Counted from the first letter of the stretch, positions 14,155 to 23,866 are shown. The stretch is DNA of 56,393 nt from [Clostridium] methylpentosum DSM 5476 (GCA_000158655.1 EQ973338.1:352816-409208), one strand, 5' to 3'. Numbers and translations are program-made. Notes: generated from the letters alone by a model not told the origin.

Positions 14155-15801
14155 GTGGTTAAAAAAGTATGGCTGCCGCTTCTGACGACGATCGTGTTCG
14201 GTGGAATCTGGTTCTATTTTGCCATCCCCGCAATAAATCCCAAACACGCGAGCTTTTGGTCATTTCTGATCGCCCTGGTCGTAGTGTTTATTATCTCCCG
14301 CTTGGTCTTTACCTTTTCCCTCAAAGGGATTGTCAAAAAAGTGCAAAAGGGTACAACCACCTCTGCGGACGGAACTGTCATTGAATTCAAACAGAAAAAA
14401 GGCTTTAAAATTGCCGTCTGGGCGGTGGCCATTCTGCTGCTCGCGGGCATTGTGATCTGGCTGAGCTCTTCCGAGCTGTTCAACGCCAAAAAGTATCAGC
14501 AACAGCTTCCGGTGCACACTGCATCTTTCCAGGACGACATCGCCGAAATGCCGATTTCCCAAATTCCAATCGTGGACAAAGACGTCGCCCAGCGGCTCGG
14601 CAACCGCAAGCTCGGCGAAGTGGTCGAGCTCACCTCCCAGTTTGAGGTTTCGACAATGTATTCCCAGATCAACTACAAAAACGTGCCCACCCGCGTCTCC
14701 CCCCTGCAATACGCCGATCTCATCAAGTGGTTCACCAATCAGAGCGAGGGCATTCCCTACTATGTGACAATCGACATGGCCACTCAGGAAACACAGTTGG
14801 TGAAGCTCGAAAAACCGATGAAATACGGCACCTGTGAGTATTTTAACCGCAATCTCGAGCGGCACATCCGGTTCCATTACCCCACTCTGATGTTTGAAGA
14901 CCCGGTGTTTGAAATCGACGACGACGGAAACCCCTATTGGGTTGTGCCGACCTATGATTACAAAATCGGCGTCCTGGGCGGCCGGGATATCACCGGCATC
15001 GTGCTTGTCGACGCGGTCTCGGGTGAGACCCAGCGTTACAAAATCAACGAGGTTCCCCAGTGGATTGACAACGTCTACCCCGCCCACCTGATCATCACCC
15101 AGGCCAACAACTGGGGCAAATACACCAACGGCTTTTTCAACTCGGTGATCGGTCAGCGCAATGTCATCCGCACGACGGAGGGATACAACTATCTCGCGCT
15201 CGATGACGACATCTGGCTGTATACAGGGCTCACCTCGGTGACGTCGGACAAATCCAACATCGGCTTTATTCTCACCAATCTGCGCACCAAGGAAACCCGC
15301 AACTATCAGATCAACGGCGCAGAGGAAAACTCCGCGATGGATTCCGCCGAGGGCAAGGTGCAGGAGAAAAAGTACCAGGCGACCTTCCCCATCCTCATCA
15401 ACGTCGCAGACCAGCCGACCTATTTTGTCAGCCTCAAGGACGACGCGGGGCTCGTCAAGCAGTTCGCCTTTGTCTCGGTTGAAAATTACCAGGTCGTCGG
15501 CGTCGGGGACACGCTGCAGACGGCGCAGGAATCTTATATCCGCCAGCTCAAGTCGATCGGAAAGGAAACCGAAGGGGTTCAGAACGAACAGAGCGGCGCA
15601 GTCACCGAGATCACAAGCGCAGTCAAAGACGGCAACACCAACTATTACTTCCGTCTCGACACTGGAGAGGAAATCTACGTTGCCTCGGTCCAGCTCAGCG
15701 ATCAGCTCCCGCTGCTCAAGGTCGGGGACAAGGTCAAAATCAGCTTTACTCCCGATGCTAAAGGGATGAACCAAGTGAGTTCGTTTGAACGAGTCTCCTA
15801 G
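14155..15801 (+). CDS. Conserved membrane-anchored protein of unknown function (548 aa)
   Basis: Three hydrophobic helices lie in the first ~105 residues (about 7-25, 37-55 and 86-104). A large domain of about 440 residues follows, rich in beta-type sequence and ending in a small barrel-like segment (YYFRLDTGEEIYVASVQLSD, VGDKVKISFTPD). With three helices the bulk is probably outside the cell. I do not recognise a family motif or catalytic residues. It starts at GTG with AAGGAG eight bases upstream and has a good promoter. The next gene, a CPBP-type protease, starts 168 bases later with a separate upstream region, so an operon is uncertain. Confidence 0.85.
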   Translation: MVKKVWLPLLTTIVFGGIWFYFAIPAINPKHASFWSFLIALVVVFIISRLVFTFSLKGIVKKVQKGTTTSADGTVIEFKQKKGFKIAVWAVAILLLAGIVIWLSSSELFNAKKYQQQLPVHTASFQDDIAEMPISQIPIVDKDVAQRLGNRKLGEVVELTSQFEVSTMYSQINYKNVPTRVSPLQYADLIKWFTNQSEGIPYYVTIDMATQETQLVKLEKPMKYGTCEYFNRNLERHIRFHYPTLMFEDPVFEIDDDGNPYWVVPTYDYKIGVLGGRDITGIVLVDAVSGETQRYKINEVPQWIDNVYPAHLIITQANNWGKYTNGFFNSVIGQRNVIRTTEGYNYLALDDDIWLYTGLTSVTSDKSNIGFILTNLRTKETRNYQINGAEENSAMDSAEGKVQEKKYQATFPILINVADQPTYFVSLKDDAGLVKQFAFVSVENYQVVGVGDTLQTAQESYIRQLKSIGKETEGVQNEQSGAVTEITSAVKDGNTNYYFRLDTGEEIYVASVQLSDQLPLLKVGDKVKISFTPDAKGMNQVSSFERVS

Positions 15802-15969
15802 TTGCGAAAAACTTTACAAATCATTCGCATTCAGTCAGTTTTTCAGAAAAACCAATGTGTTATACTGAAACTATGTGAATGATTTCATAGGAAATCAGAT
15901 AGTATCAGCGGGTTCCCGCTGGTACTATCCTGCTTTTAGAACGACAATCAAACAGACGGGAGGTTGGAT

Positions 15970-16989
15970 ATGGAGCGGAATTTTCCCCAGCTTGGGCAAT
16001 ATCAGCAGTTTTATTACCGCCCGGACAGCCCTCGCCTTGTCGAAAAGCGATCCATCATGCGCACTGTTTCGGCAGTGGGCATCACCATGCTTGTCTACAT
16101 TCTGCTCAAACGCCTGATGCCCCGGGTGGTTCTGGTCACGATGATGTCAATTGGATTTCCCACCAAGGTGCAGGGCAATGTGCTGGTCGGTACCGAGCTG
16201 ACCCAGCAGCTCGCCGGGGTCATTTCTACCACCATTACCCTGGTCTTCCCCGCGCTGATGCTTTATTTCCTGCTCGGAACTCACTCCCAGTTGCACAAGC
16301 TGTTCAAAAAACCAGCTCCGCGGTATGCGATCGCTTCCCTGCCCATCACAGCCGCGGTCGCGATCATCTCTGCTTTTGGGATGGAGGTGCTCCGGTCCAC
16401 TCTTGACCGGCTCGGCATCCAGGTGTTTCAGGTGGAGGAGCCCTATCTTGCGACTACCGCGGGAAAGTTTATCTATCTGCTCTCCCTTACCCTGATCCCC
16501 GCAGTGTTTGAGGAGCTGTTTTTTCGCGGTGTGCTCATGCACAGTCTGCGCAGGCACGGGGACGGATTTGCGCTGATTCTATCCTCCACCCTGTTTGCGC
16601 TGATGCACTACAATATTTACATGGTGCTCAACGCCTTTCTCATGGGGCTGCTCATCGGCTATTTTGTCATCCGCACCGGGTCGATCATCACCGGGATTCT
16701 GATGCACCTTGCCAACAATCTGCTCACCGTCGGGCTGTCTGAGCTCCAGGCTTCTCTTGACCCTTCGATCGGGGCGATTGCCGTCAACCTGATTTACATC
16801 ATTCTGCTCCTCTTTGGCCTGCTTTCGGTGGTCTATTTGGTGGGGCAGGACGCCAGCCTCTTTTCGCTCCACGAGCGCAAAAGCTGTTTCACCACCGCCA
16901 CAAAGGTGCGTTACGCCGCCGGTAATGTCTTCCTGTTGGTGGTCATCATCATTTCGGTTTTTGATCTGCTTGCTTCCTTTGGAACATGA
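15970..16989 (+). CDS. CPBP-family intramembrane metalloprotease
   Basis: This 339-aa protein has about eight membrane helices and the CPBP (Abi/CAAX protease) motifs: [15 protein letters not shown] near residue 178 (EExxxR), a histidine in FALMHYNIY (about 214) and HLANN near 244. Family members cleave substrates within the membrane; bacterial roles include peptide immunity and surface-protein processing, and none can be chosen here. I use the ATG at 15970, six bases after GGGAGG; a TTG at 15964 would abut the ribosome binding site. The stop overlaps the likely tadA start region, which suggests translational coupling. Confidence 0.88.
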   Translation: MERNFPQLGQYQQFYYRPDSPRLVEKRSIMRTVSAVGITMLVYILLKRLMPRVVLVTMMSIGFPTKVQGNVLVGTELTQQLAGVISTTITLVFPALMLYFLLGTHSQLHKLFKKPAPRYAIASLPITAAVAIISAFGMEVLRSTLDRLGIQVFQVEEPYLATTAGKFIYLLSLTLIPAVFEELFFRGVLMHSLRRHGDGFALILSSTLFALMHYNIYMVLNAFLMGLLIGYFVIRTGSIITGILMHLANNLLTVGLSELQASLDPSIGAIAVNLIYIILLLFGLLSVVYLVGQDASLFSLHERKSCFTTATKVRYAAGNVFLLVVIIISVFDLLASFGT

Positions 16990-17761
16990 GCGATATATGA
17001 GGCTCGCGCTCGAACAGGCGGCTCGGGCGGCAGAGCTTGGCGAGGTGCCGGTCGGCGCTGTGCTTGTACGGGGCGGCGAGGTCGTCGCACAGGCATACAA
17101 CCGGAGGGAAACCGATAAAAATGCACTCGCCCATGCGGAACTGCTTGCGATTGACCAGGCCTGCCGCGCGCTCGGCGGTTGGCGTTTGTTTGGCGCAACG
17201 CTCTATGTCACTCTCGAACCCTGTCCCATGTGTACCGGAGCGATTATTAACGCCCGCATCGACCATGTGGTGTATGGAGCGAAAGATCAAAAAGCCGGAT
17301 CGTGCGGTTCGGTGATCGATCTTACAGAATACCCCTACAACCACAAGCCACAGCTGACCGGCGGCGTGCTCGAGCAGGAATGCGCCGGGATGCTCAGCCA
17401 GTTTTTCCAGCAGTTGCGCCAAAAAAAGAAGCAGCAGGCGGATGCGGCGAAAAACAACGGAAATCCTATTAAAGAAGGAGGAGTTGTTTTGAACGAGAAA
17501 GTCTATGAGTTTGACGCGGTCATCCAAAAGGTCCCAGAGATTGACGGGGCGTATGTGGAGGTGCCGTTTGACGTCAAAGAGGAATTCGGCAAGGGCCGGG
17601 TCCCAGTGTTTGCAACCTTTGATGGAGAAACGTACAAGGGCAGCTTGGTGAGGATGGGAACTCCGGGGCACATCCTCGGGGTGCGCAAGAAGATTCGCAA
17701 AAAGATTAAAAAGCAGCCGGGGGATACGGTTCACGTCACGCTGCGGGAACGGGAAGGCTAG
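16979..17761 (+). CDS. tadA: tRNA adenosine deaminase TadA continuing in frame into a DUF1905 domain
   Basis: Residues about 1-150 are TadA, which converts A34 to inosine in tRNA-Arg. Zinc and catalytic motifs are present (AHAE near 48-51 and PCPMC near 82-86). After a Lys/Gln-rich stretch ([18 protein letters not shown]) there is no stop; the frame continues into an ~88-residue DUF1905-type domain ([37 protein letters not shown]). An AGAAGGAGG site and a TTG at 17489 precede that domain, so the DUF1905 part may also be made alone. I choose the TTG at 16979 (overlapping the protease gene) because TadA proteins usually begin just before such an 'ERYMRLAL' segment; the ATG at 16997 is the alternative. 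Confidence 0.82.
   Translation: MEHERYMRLALEQAARAAELGEVPVGAVLVRGGEVVAQAYNRRETDKNALAHAELLAIDQACRALGGWRLFGATLYVTLEPCPMCTGAIINARIDHVVYGAKDQKAGSCGSVIDLTEYPYNHKPQLTGGVLEQECAGMLSQFFQQLRQKKKQQADAAKNNGNPIKEGGVVLNEKVYEFDAVIQKVPEIDGAYVEVPFDVKEEFGKGRVPVFATFDGETYKGSLVRMGTPGHILGVRKKIRKKIKKQPGDTVHVTLREREG
17489..17761 (+). CDS. DUF1905 domain protein, possible internal start (90 aa)
   Basis: The same reading frame as the tadA fusion contains AGAAGGAGG eight bases before a TTG, followed by [14 protein letters not shown]. That is where free-standing DUF1905 proteins begin. This suggests two separate genes whose frame boundary was lost, or a fusion that also yields a short product. DUF1905 proteins are small barrels, sometimes joined to YdeI-type domains, of unknown function. 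Expression from this start is an inference. Confidence 0.5.
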   Translation: MNEKVYEFDAVIQKVPEIDGAYVEVPFDVKEEFGKGRVPVFATFDGETYKGSLVRMGTPGHILGVRKKIRKKIKKQPGDTVHVTLREREG

Positions 17762-18117
17762 TCGTCCAGTGGCGGCAAGGCGGACGGCATTTTCACAGGG
17801 ACGCAGAGCGTTCACCGATTTGAGCTTGAATCAGGCGCCCTGACAACTGCGCATCTTCGGACCGGCTTGTGGCGGAAATGCAGGTGTAAGGACATGTCTT
17901 TTTGTTGGAAAAATCTGAACTTAGAGCGCTTTGCAAATGACGTTCCTTTTTGGATGGGGGTGCGCAGGGCGTCCGCATAGAATTCTTTCTTGATAATACC
18001 GACTGAGCTTGTTGACAAAATTGTCCCTTTCGGGACAATGACGCACATTCCTTGCTCTCTACATCGACACCGTTTTGTGGGATTTATATGAAGTGATTCA
18101 GAGCTATCTGTCACTAC
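17762..18117. other. Spacer without a gene
   Basis: No supported gene. A small hairpin TTGTCCC-TTTC-GGGACAA lies near 18019-18037, downstream of which repeat copy D starts. Minus-strand frames here lack ribosome binding sites. Confidence 0.4.
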
Positions 18118-18334
18118 AATCAAAACCAACAGTTCAACGGGTGGTATACGCCAGTTCTATTGGGCAAATCATAGCGGGCTACCTCACAGAGGCAGGAAAA
18201 GCAGTCAGTTGATCCACATACTGCAACTGGCGATGCAACGATCTCCCTACAGCGATTCAATCTGTGCGAAACGATGTTTGTTGTTCACTCTAAACGCATG
18301 GAATTTATTTCACCGGCATAACCGGTGTTTTTTT
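18118..18334 (+). repeat. Dispersed ~200-bp repeat, copy D
   Basis: It starts AATCAAAACCAACAGTTCAA with GGGTGGT hairpin partner, contains CTGCAACTGGCGATGCAACG then CCCTACAGCGATTC, and ends in the hairpin CACCGG-CATAA-CCGGTG plus an eight-T run at 18311-18335. It lies immediately beside the IS200-type relic, the only copy that does. Confidence 0.55.
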
Positions 18335-18335
18335 C
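18311..18335 (+). terminator. Terminal hairpin of repeat copy D
   Basis: A 6-bp CACCGG/CCGGTG stem with loop CATAA is followed by TTTTTTTT on the plus strand. Confidence 0.6.
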
Positions 18336-18361
18336 ATTAAAGCTATAAGCAAAAAATCATT

Positions 18362-18378
18362 CACCCGCATAGCGGGTG
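18362..18378. other. Hairpin of IS200-end type
   Basis: A 7-bp perfect stem CACCCGC/GCGGGTG with loop ATA precedes a pyrimidine-rich run. The same GCATAGC loop pattern occurs at 7510-7526 inside a cassette leader. Confidence 0.55.
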
Positions 18379-18458
18379 CTTTTCCTTTTCGGGCATAGCC
18401 CTAATACCATTAGCTACACACAAGTGCGTTTTTATTGCCCTGCCAGCCACGTCTGGGA

Positions 18459-18946
18459 TTACTTGCTACCCGTAAATGGGTCTCCCGGGTCAAATAGACT
18501 GAATTGATGCATCTCCCGATCCTGCTTTAGCTGGTTCGCATATAACTTTTTATTTCTGCTGTATTCTTTCCTACCGCATTGGCATAGTATCCCTTGCACC
18601 AAAACTCTCGGTTTTGGTATGCAAACTTTATATTTCCATGCTTCTGAACTATCATTAAATTGCTCTTTCCTTTTCAATACCCTTTAAATCCGAAACCCTC
18701 ATTTTAGGCGGGATACTGAGCAGTAAGTGAATATGATCTGGACATCTTTCTCACTTGGTGATATCTACGCCCTTCCACTGACATAACGTTCTAATACTCT
18801 CTCGGATGTCTTCTCTTTTTTCATGAAAGAATACTTCTCTTTAATATTTTGGTATAAACACGATGTGATATTTGCAATTCCATTTTGTATACCCTAAGGG
18901 GCAGGCTCTGTGCTAAACTTTTTGCATCTGTATTTTGTTCTGACAT
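18459..18946 (-). pseudogene. tnpA: IS200-type transposase tnpA, frameshifted
   Basis: The C-terminus is clear: YSRNKKLYANQLKQDREMHQ followed by QFSLFDPGDPFTGSK, the standard end of IS200/IS605-family Y1 transposases. Further upstream, fragments in other frames correspond to KMELQISHRVYTK, the DHIH-type region ('PDHIHLLLSIPPKMRVSDL' is recoverable with one shift) and the FWCKGYY-type region. At least three frameshifts break it, so the enzyme cannot be made. The presumed ATG at 18946 follows AGGAGGACCAG. Confidence 0.8.
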
Positions 18947-19064
18947 GAACTGGTCCTCCTAACGCGCTTTACTTACGTAACTGGAAGGTCATGTTTTTAT
19001 ATCTGAATACATCGCTATAGCTCCTATCCAACCACGCGACTATCGCGTGGTTTTCTTCATACAA

Positions 19065-19097
19065 AAACCGGGGCCACCCTCAAGGTGGCCCCGGTTT
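19065..19097. terminator. Strong bidirectional terminator hairpin
   Basis: A 14-bp stem (AAACCGGGGCCACC with its complement) has loop CTCAA. It stands between the IS200 relic and the ppa region; the nearest intact gene on the minus strand ends about 370 bases away. Confidence 0.65.
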
Positions 19098-19469
19098 GCC
19101 ATTTGAGTTGAAATTGTAATTTTCCAGTTCTAATGCAGCTACAGTGCCGGATGGAACCGGAAAAAAATTCAAAATGAGTTTTCGTCAAAGGTGTAGTCAT
19201 CAACCATTGCAGCGTTCCTCCAATGCAATCGTCCTGTCTCGGTTGTGAAGCCGTTCTTTGGGTGGTGTTCCGATGTGAAAAATATGGGCTGTCAACTGCA
19301 CATAACTGAGGCATTTGATGCCCCAGGGATAAGAATTGTTTCGCGCTGGTCTCGGGTATTTTAGAATACCTCTCGCTGCAGCTGCATTGCCAGCCAGCAG
19401 TATAGTATCCTAGCTGACGCGAGATCCCCAAGGGCGATCTTGAGCTCCCCGTTTGCATTGAAGGTGGCG
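19098..19469. other. Spacer behind ppa without a recognisable gene
   Basis: A minus-strand frame at 19057-19458 (133 codons) runs through the terminator hairpin, has no ribosome binding site and resembles nothing I know. I regard the stretch as non-coding. Confidence 0.45.
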
Positions 19470-20003
19470 TTATGCGGTTCCATAGCGTTCGCGGTAGGAT
19501 TCGATTGCCCGGGTTACAATATCTATCGCCGCAGTGGGTCCTTTAACCTCATCCACCGCCGTCTCTTTGTGTTCAAGCGCCTTGTAGACTGAGAAGAAAT
19601 GGATCATCTCTTCAAAGATGTGCTTGGGAAGCTGTGAGATGTCGGTATAGCCATTGTAGGTCGGGTCGTCAAATGGAATGGCAATGATCTTTTCATCATT
19701 TCTCCCGTTGTCGATCATCGAAATCACACCCACCGGATAGCATTTGACCAGGGTCATCGGATAAATCGTTTCGGAACAGAGCACCAGCACGTCGAGCGGA
19801 TCAAGGTCATCCGCATAGGTCCGGGGAATAAACCCGTAGTTCGCCGGGTAGTGGGTGGAGGTGTGCAGGATGCGGTCGAGCTTGAGCGCTCCGGTTTGCT
19901 TATCCAGTTCATATTTCACCTTGCTCCCCTTTGGGATTTCTATGACCACCATAAAATCCTCCGGATTGATGCGGGAGGAATCAATATCATGCCAAATGTT
20001 CAT
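19470..20003 (-). CDS. ppa: Inorganic pyrophosphatase, family I
   Basis: This 177-aa cytoplasmic enzyme hydrolyses pyrophosphate and pulls biosynthetic reactions forward. Family I features are visible: EIPKGSKVKYELDK (substrate lysine, residues about 22-35), YPANYGFIPRTYADDLDPLDVLVL (active-site tyrosine and the metal-binding D-x4-D-x4-D, about 53-76) and a K-x-YPVGV-type stretch with acidic metal ligands. Length is normal. AGGAGT lies about 8 bases before the ATG. It is transcribed alone, away from guaB. Confidence 0.94.
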   Translation of the reverse strand: MNIWHDIDSSRINPEDFMVVIEIPKGSKVKYELDKQTGALKLDRILHTSTHYPANYGFIPRTYADDLDPLDVLVLCSETIYPMTLVKCYPVGVISMIDNGRNDEKIIAIPFDDPTYNGYTDISQLPKHIFEEMIHFFSVYKALEHKETAVDEVKGPTAAIDIVTRAIESYRERYGTA

Positions 20004-20207
20004 CGCTTTGCACTCCTTTTTCTTTTTATTATACCAGAAACATGCAAAAAGATAAGCTCAGATGGGACGATTGCCCGATCTGAGCTTTTTTGATACAATG
20101 GCCTGAAAGAGGCTTTTTGCTTCTGTCAAGCTGGGCCAGACTGCGTTTTTCGTCCCACAAACGGTCGGACCCGTCAAACTACAGGGTCATTTCTTCCAGA
20201 AAGCCGT

Positions 20208-21716
20208 CTACTTGACTGAATTCACACTCTGGTCCTTGAGCAGCACATCGTGCGCGCCGCCCTCCACAATGCTGGTGGAGGAAACGAGGGTGAGCTTAGC
20301 TTTTTCCTGCAGCTCGGGGATGGTGAGCGCGCCGCAGTTGCACATAGTGGATTTTACCTTGTTGAGGGTGAGGGTGACGTTGTCCTTCAGACTTCCCGCG
20401 TAGGGGACGTAGGAGTCCACACCCTCTTCGAACGACAGCTTGCCCGCGCCGCCGAGGTCGTAGCGCTGCCAGTTGCGCGCGCGGTTGGAGCCCTCGCCCC
20501 AGTACTCCTTCATGTAGCTGCCGTTGATGTTGACCTTGTTGGTCGGACTCTCATCAAATCGGGAGAAGTAGCGCCCGAGCATGACAAAATCCGCTCCCAT
20601 GGCGAGCGCCAGGGTGATGTGGTAGTCGTAGACAATACCGCCGTCCGAGCAGATCGGGACGTAGATTCCGGTCTGCTGGTAGTACTCGTCCCGCGCCTTG
20701 GCAACTTCGATCACTGCGGTGGCCTGTCCGCGCCCGATGCCTTTGGTCTCGCGGGTGATGCAGATCGAGCCGCCGCCAATGCCAATTTTCACGAAATCAG
20801 CCCCCGCCTTGGCGAGGTAGAGGAATCCTTCCCGGTCAACCACATTGCCTGCGCCCACCTTGACAGTGTCGCCGTATTTTTCCCGGATAAAGTCGATGGT
20901 GCGTTTCTGCCACTCCGAGAATCCCTCGGAGGAATCGATGCAGAGCACGTCCGCACCCGCTTCCACCAGGGCGGGGACGCGCTGCTCATAATCGCGGGTG
21001 TTGATGCCCGCGCCCACCACATAGCGCTTGGAGGCGTCGAGCAGTTCATTCGGGTTTTCCTTGTGGGAGGAGTAGTCCTTTCGGAATACAAAATAGAGCA
21101 GATTTTGTTTGTCATCCACGACTGGGAGGGAGTTGAGCTTGTGATCCCAGATAATATCGTTGGCCTCTTTGAGGGTGACGCCCTGCGTCGCGTAAATCAG
21201 CTTGGAGAACGGGGTCATAAATTCGCACACCTTGGTGTCAAGCTCCATCCGGCTGACGCGGTAGTCCCGTCCAGTTACCACACCGAGCAGCTTTCCATTG
21301 GGGGAGCCGTCCTCAGTGACGGCGATGGTGGAGTGTCCGTTTTTCTCCTTGAGTTCGAGAATGTCCTGTAAGGTTTGGTCCGGCTTGATGTTGGAATCGC
21401 TGCGCACAAACCCCGCCTTGTAATTTTTGACCCGGGCGACCATCGCCGCCTCGCTTTCGATCGACTGGGAGCCGTAGATAAATGAGATGCCGCCTTCGAT
21501 TGCAAGGGCAATCGCCATGTTGTCGTCCGAGACTGACTGCATGATGGCGGACACAAGGGGGATGTTCATCTTCAGAGCGGGTTCTTCGCCTTTTTGAAAC
21601 TTCACCACCGGCGTTTGCAGGTTGACATTGGCGGGGACGCACTGGGATGAGGAATACCCTGGGACCAGCAGGTATTCGCTGAAGGTGTGGGACGGTCCGT
21701 CGTAATAATATGCCAT
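20208..21716 (-). CDS. guaB: IMP dehydrogenase
   Basis: This 502-aa enzyme oxidises IMP to XMP with NAD+, the committed step to GMP. The TIM-barrel has the catalytic cysteine loop [18 protein letters not shown] (near 310-327), the phosphate-binding [10 protein letters not shown] and the flap region with [14 protein letters not shown]. Two CBS domains are inserted near residues 100-225 ([15 protein letters not shown]). The N-terminal [16 protein letters not shown] segment differs from common Bacillus GuaB, so this is the divergent ~500-residue branch seen in many Clostridia. AAGGAGT precedes the ATG and a near-consensus promoter lies at 21773-21801. Confidence 0.93.
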   Translation of the reverse strand: MAYYYDGPSHTFSEYLLVPGYSSSQCVPANVNLQTPVVKFQKGEEPALKMNIPLVSAIMQSVSDDNMAIALAIEGGISFIYGSQSIESEAAMVARVKNYKAGFVRSDSNIKPDQTLQDILELKEKNGHSTIAVTEDGSPNGKLLGVVTGRDYRVSRMELDTKVCEFMTPFSKLIYATQGVTLKEANDIIWDHKLNSLPVVDDKQNLLYFVFRKDYSSHKENPNELLDASKRYVVGAGINTRDYEQRVPALVEAGADVLCIDSSEGFSEWQKRTIDFIREKYGDTVKVGAGNVVDREGFLYLAKAGADFVKIGIGGGSICITRETKGIGRGQATAVIEVAKARDEYYQQTGIYVPICSDGGIVYDYHITLALAMGADFVMLGRYFSRFDESPTNKVNINGSYMKEYWGEGSNRARNWQRYDLGGAGKLSFEEGVDSYVPYAGSLKDNVTLTLNKVKSTMCNCGALTIPELQEKAKLTLVSSTSIVEGGAHDVLLKDQSVNSVK

Positions 21717-21772
21717 ATCATCTACTCCTTACATTATTTTGAATCATCCGAATGAAAGTTATAATTAATTTT

Positions 21773-21801
21773 ATTATACGACTCCCACCCCGTAAAGTCA
21801 A
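21773..21801 (-). promoter_or_regulatory. guaB promoter
   Basis: On the minus strand TTGACT and TATAAT are exactly 17 bases apart, about 55 bases before the guaB ATG. Confidence 0.8.
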
Positions 21802-21820
21802 TGGGGCGAGGCGATTTTAC

Positions 21821-21866
21821 GATGCAGACAGCCCCCGGCCTGGCTGGACCGGGGGCTGTCTGCATC
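21821..21866 (-). terminator. Strong terminator behind htrA
   Basis: An 18-bp perfect stem (GATGCAGACAGCCCCCGG with its complement) has a 10-base loop, between the htrA stop and the guaB promoter. Confidence 0.85.
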
Positions 21867-21905
21867 GGTTCTAGGAGATTTATGAAAAAGATCGTGGATA
21901 GCAGT

Positions 21906-23612
21906 TTAACGGGAAGAGGTGGAGGACTGCTGGCTGCTCGTCTCGCCGAGTGTGACGGTGAGTGTCAGCGTCTGGCCAAGGCGGAACACCTCGATCTGCA
22001 CCTGCTCGCCGGGGGCGTATTTGGTCAGCTCGCTCACCAGGATGTCATAGCTCGGAATCGAGGTTCCCTGCACCGAGGTGATAATGTCGCTTTGTTTGAG
22101 GCCGCCAGTTTCCGCGGGGCCCCCTTCGACAACTGAGGCCACGACAACGCCGGAGGGATAGCCCATCTGCTCGAGCACCTCAGCGGTGTAGCGGGAGTCA
22201 ATGCTGATGCCGAGATAAGCGGATTTTTTGCCCTGGTTGTTGATCAGGCGGTCGGTGATCGTCTTGACATCATCTGACGGGATGGCAAAGCCCATGCCCT
22301 CAAAGCCGTCGCTTGCGAGTTTTGCGCTGTTGATGCCGATGAGCTTTCCGGTGCCATCCACCAGAGCGCCGCCCGAGTTACCGGGGTTGATCGCTGCGTC
22401 GGTCTGAATCAGCTCCATCGAGACGCCGCTTTCAAGGGTGATGGTGCGGTTGAGACCGCTGACAATTCCCTGGCTGACCGAACCCATGAAGTCGAGTCCG
22501 CCTGGATTGCCGATTGCCACAGCCAGTTGGCCGACTTTGAGGGAAGAGGATTCCCCAAACTCAATCGGAGTCAGGCCGGTTTTTTCAATTTTGAGCACCG
22601 CGAGGTCTGCGCCTGCGTCGTAACCGACCAGGGTTGCGGGATAACTTTCGTCTTTATTCTCATTGAGATAGACGTTGATCGTTCCTCCATTTGAAGAGGA
22701 AGCATCCTGAACAACGTGATAGTTGGTGATGATGTAGCCGTCTTGGGTGTAGACAACTCCTGAGCCCTCAGAGGATGCCTGACTCGACTGGCCGCCGCCA
22801 AAGCCGAACATCGACCCGCCCGAGGTCTGGCGGTAGGTGGTTTTGATGCCGACCACAGAGGGGAGCACCTTGTCTGCAATCGCCTCAACCGACGAGTTGT
22901 AGGAATCGTCAATCTTGACGTTCTGCACCGTGTTGCTGCCGTTGAGCGATGAACCTGAGGAACTGCCGCGCGACACCAGAGCATAGGTGGCAACTCCCCC
23001 GACCGCTCCGCCTGCAAGGGCGCAGACCAAGGCGATTGCGGCGATTTTCAGCGCTGCGCCGCTTCCCTTTTTGCGTTCTTTGCGCGGTTTTGGTTCCTGC
23101 TGTACCGGGTTTTGCGGCACAGTGTTGTACCCATAGTAGGGGTTTTGATATCCCCCCGCCTGCTGACCATAGCTTGCACCGTAGGGGTACTCCTGGTTGT
23201 ACTGATAACTCGGTTGTTCCGGCTGAATTCCCGGATTGGAGTAGCCGGTTGCGCCGTTATATGCGTTTGCGCTGTAAGCTGTTTGCTCCTGCGGAATGTC
23301 TTGGCTGTGATAGATATCGTCCCCTGTTTCGGAGTAGGAACTGTGTGGTTGTTCCGAATAGGAATCTTGGATCGGGGAAGGGGTTTCCGGCTGGATGGAC
23401 TCCGGTTCGCTGTCCGTCTGCTCTGGCTGGGAGACCGAGTAAATCTCCTCAACAGGGGGAGCAATTGGCTCTTCGGGGAAGTCGGATGAGGTGGATTCAG
23501 CGGAGAGGATCGATTCGGTTTCATCTGTCGGGGGGAGTGGGGTGTTTTCCAGACTGTTCTCTGTCAGATCATCCATATTTTCAAAATTGTTGTTTTCAAA
23601 TTCTTTATTCAT
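21906..23612 (-). CDS. htrA: HtrA-type membrane-anchored serine protease
   Basis: This 568-aa protein has a long disordered cytoplasmic N-terminus (1-180, rich in Pro, Gln, Tyr, Ser), a basic patch (RKERKKG), one membrane helix (about 187-212), an extracytoplasmic trypsin-like domain and a C-terminal PDZ domain (about 465-550). The catalytic triad is visible as H299 (TNYHVV), D336 (GADLAVL) and S413 (NPGNSGGAL). Such proteases degrade misfolded exported proteins under envelope stress. The ~180-residue Tyr/Gln-rich tail is longer than in Bacillus HtrA and typical of clostridial forms. It is transcribed alone and ends at an 18-bp terminator. Confidence 0.94.
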   Translation of the reverse strand: MNKEFENNNFENMDDLTENSLENTPLPPTDETESILSAESTSSDFPEEPIAPPVEEIYSVSQPEQTDSEPESIQPETPSPIQDSYSEQPHSSYSETGDDIYHSQDIPQEQTAYSANAYNGATGYSNPGIQPEQPSYQYNQEYPYGASYGQQAGGYQNPYYGYNTVPQNPVQQEPKPRKERKKGSGAALKIAAIALVCALAGGAVGGVATYALVSRGSSSGSSLNGSNTVQNVKIDDSYNSSVEAIADKVLPSVVGIKTTYRQTSGGSMFGFGGGQSSQASSEGSGVVYTQDGYIITNYHVVQDASSSNGGTINVYLNENKDESYPATLVGYDAGADLAVLKIEKTGLTPIEFGESSSLKVGQLAVAIGNPGGLDFMGSVSQGIVSGLNRTITLESGVSMELIQTDAAINPGNSGGALVDGTGKLIGINSAKLASDGFEGMGFAIPSDDVKTITDRLINNQGKKSAYLGISIDSRYTAEVLEQMGYPSGVVVASVVEGGPAETGGLKQSDIITSVQGTSIPSYDILVSELTKYAPGEQVQIEVFRLGQTLTLTVTLGETSSQQSSTSSR

Positions 23613-23837
23613 AACAATTCACCTTTGCCTTTCTGTTTGGGTGTCTGTCTTTGTTTCCATGTCTGTATTCTAACCCCAATTTGTGTTCAAAAGGTGATCA
23701 ATCAATGACAGTTTCGATAAGGTTGCATTTTTTATGGGAAGCAGTGTACTGCTTGCTTTGGGCAAAAATCGTGTAGCATCAGCCGTGTCGGCAGGATGCG
23801 GGTTGTATTTTTAGAAAAGCCAACGTCCTCGGTGTTT

Positions 23838-23866
23838 TTGATGCAGGCGGGGTTTTATGGTATAAT
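23838..23866 (+). promoter_or_regulatory. Promoter of the nitroreductase gene
   Basis: TTGATG and TATAAT are 17 bases apart, about 45 bases before the ATG at 23910. Confidence 0.75.

Larger units (their letters stand above)
18303..19058 (-). mobile_element. Decayed IS200-type insertion sequence
   Basis: A wrecked tnpA (18459-18946, minus strand) is bounded by short hairpins of the IS200/IS605 end type: CACCGG-CATAA-CCGGTG (18311), CACCCGC-ATA-GCGGGTG (18362) and CCACGCG-ACTAT-CGCGTGG (19031-19050). Such elements have no terminal inverted repeats and carry subterminal hairpins, which fits. Exact ends are not determined. Confidence 0.65.

Noticed and set aside
14260-15774. Minus-strand open frame of 504 codons opposite the unknown membrane protein
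   Set aside because: The plus-strand gene has promoter, ribosome binding site and start; the antisense frame has none.
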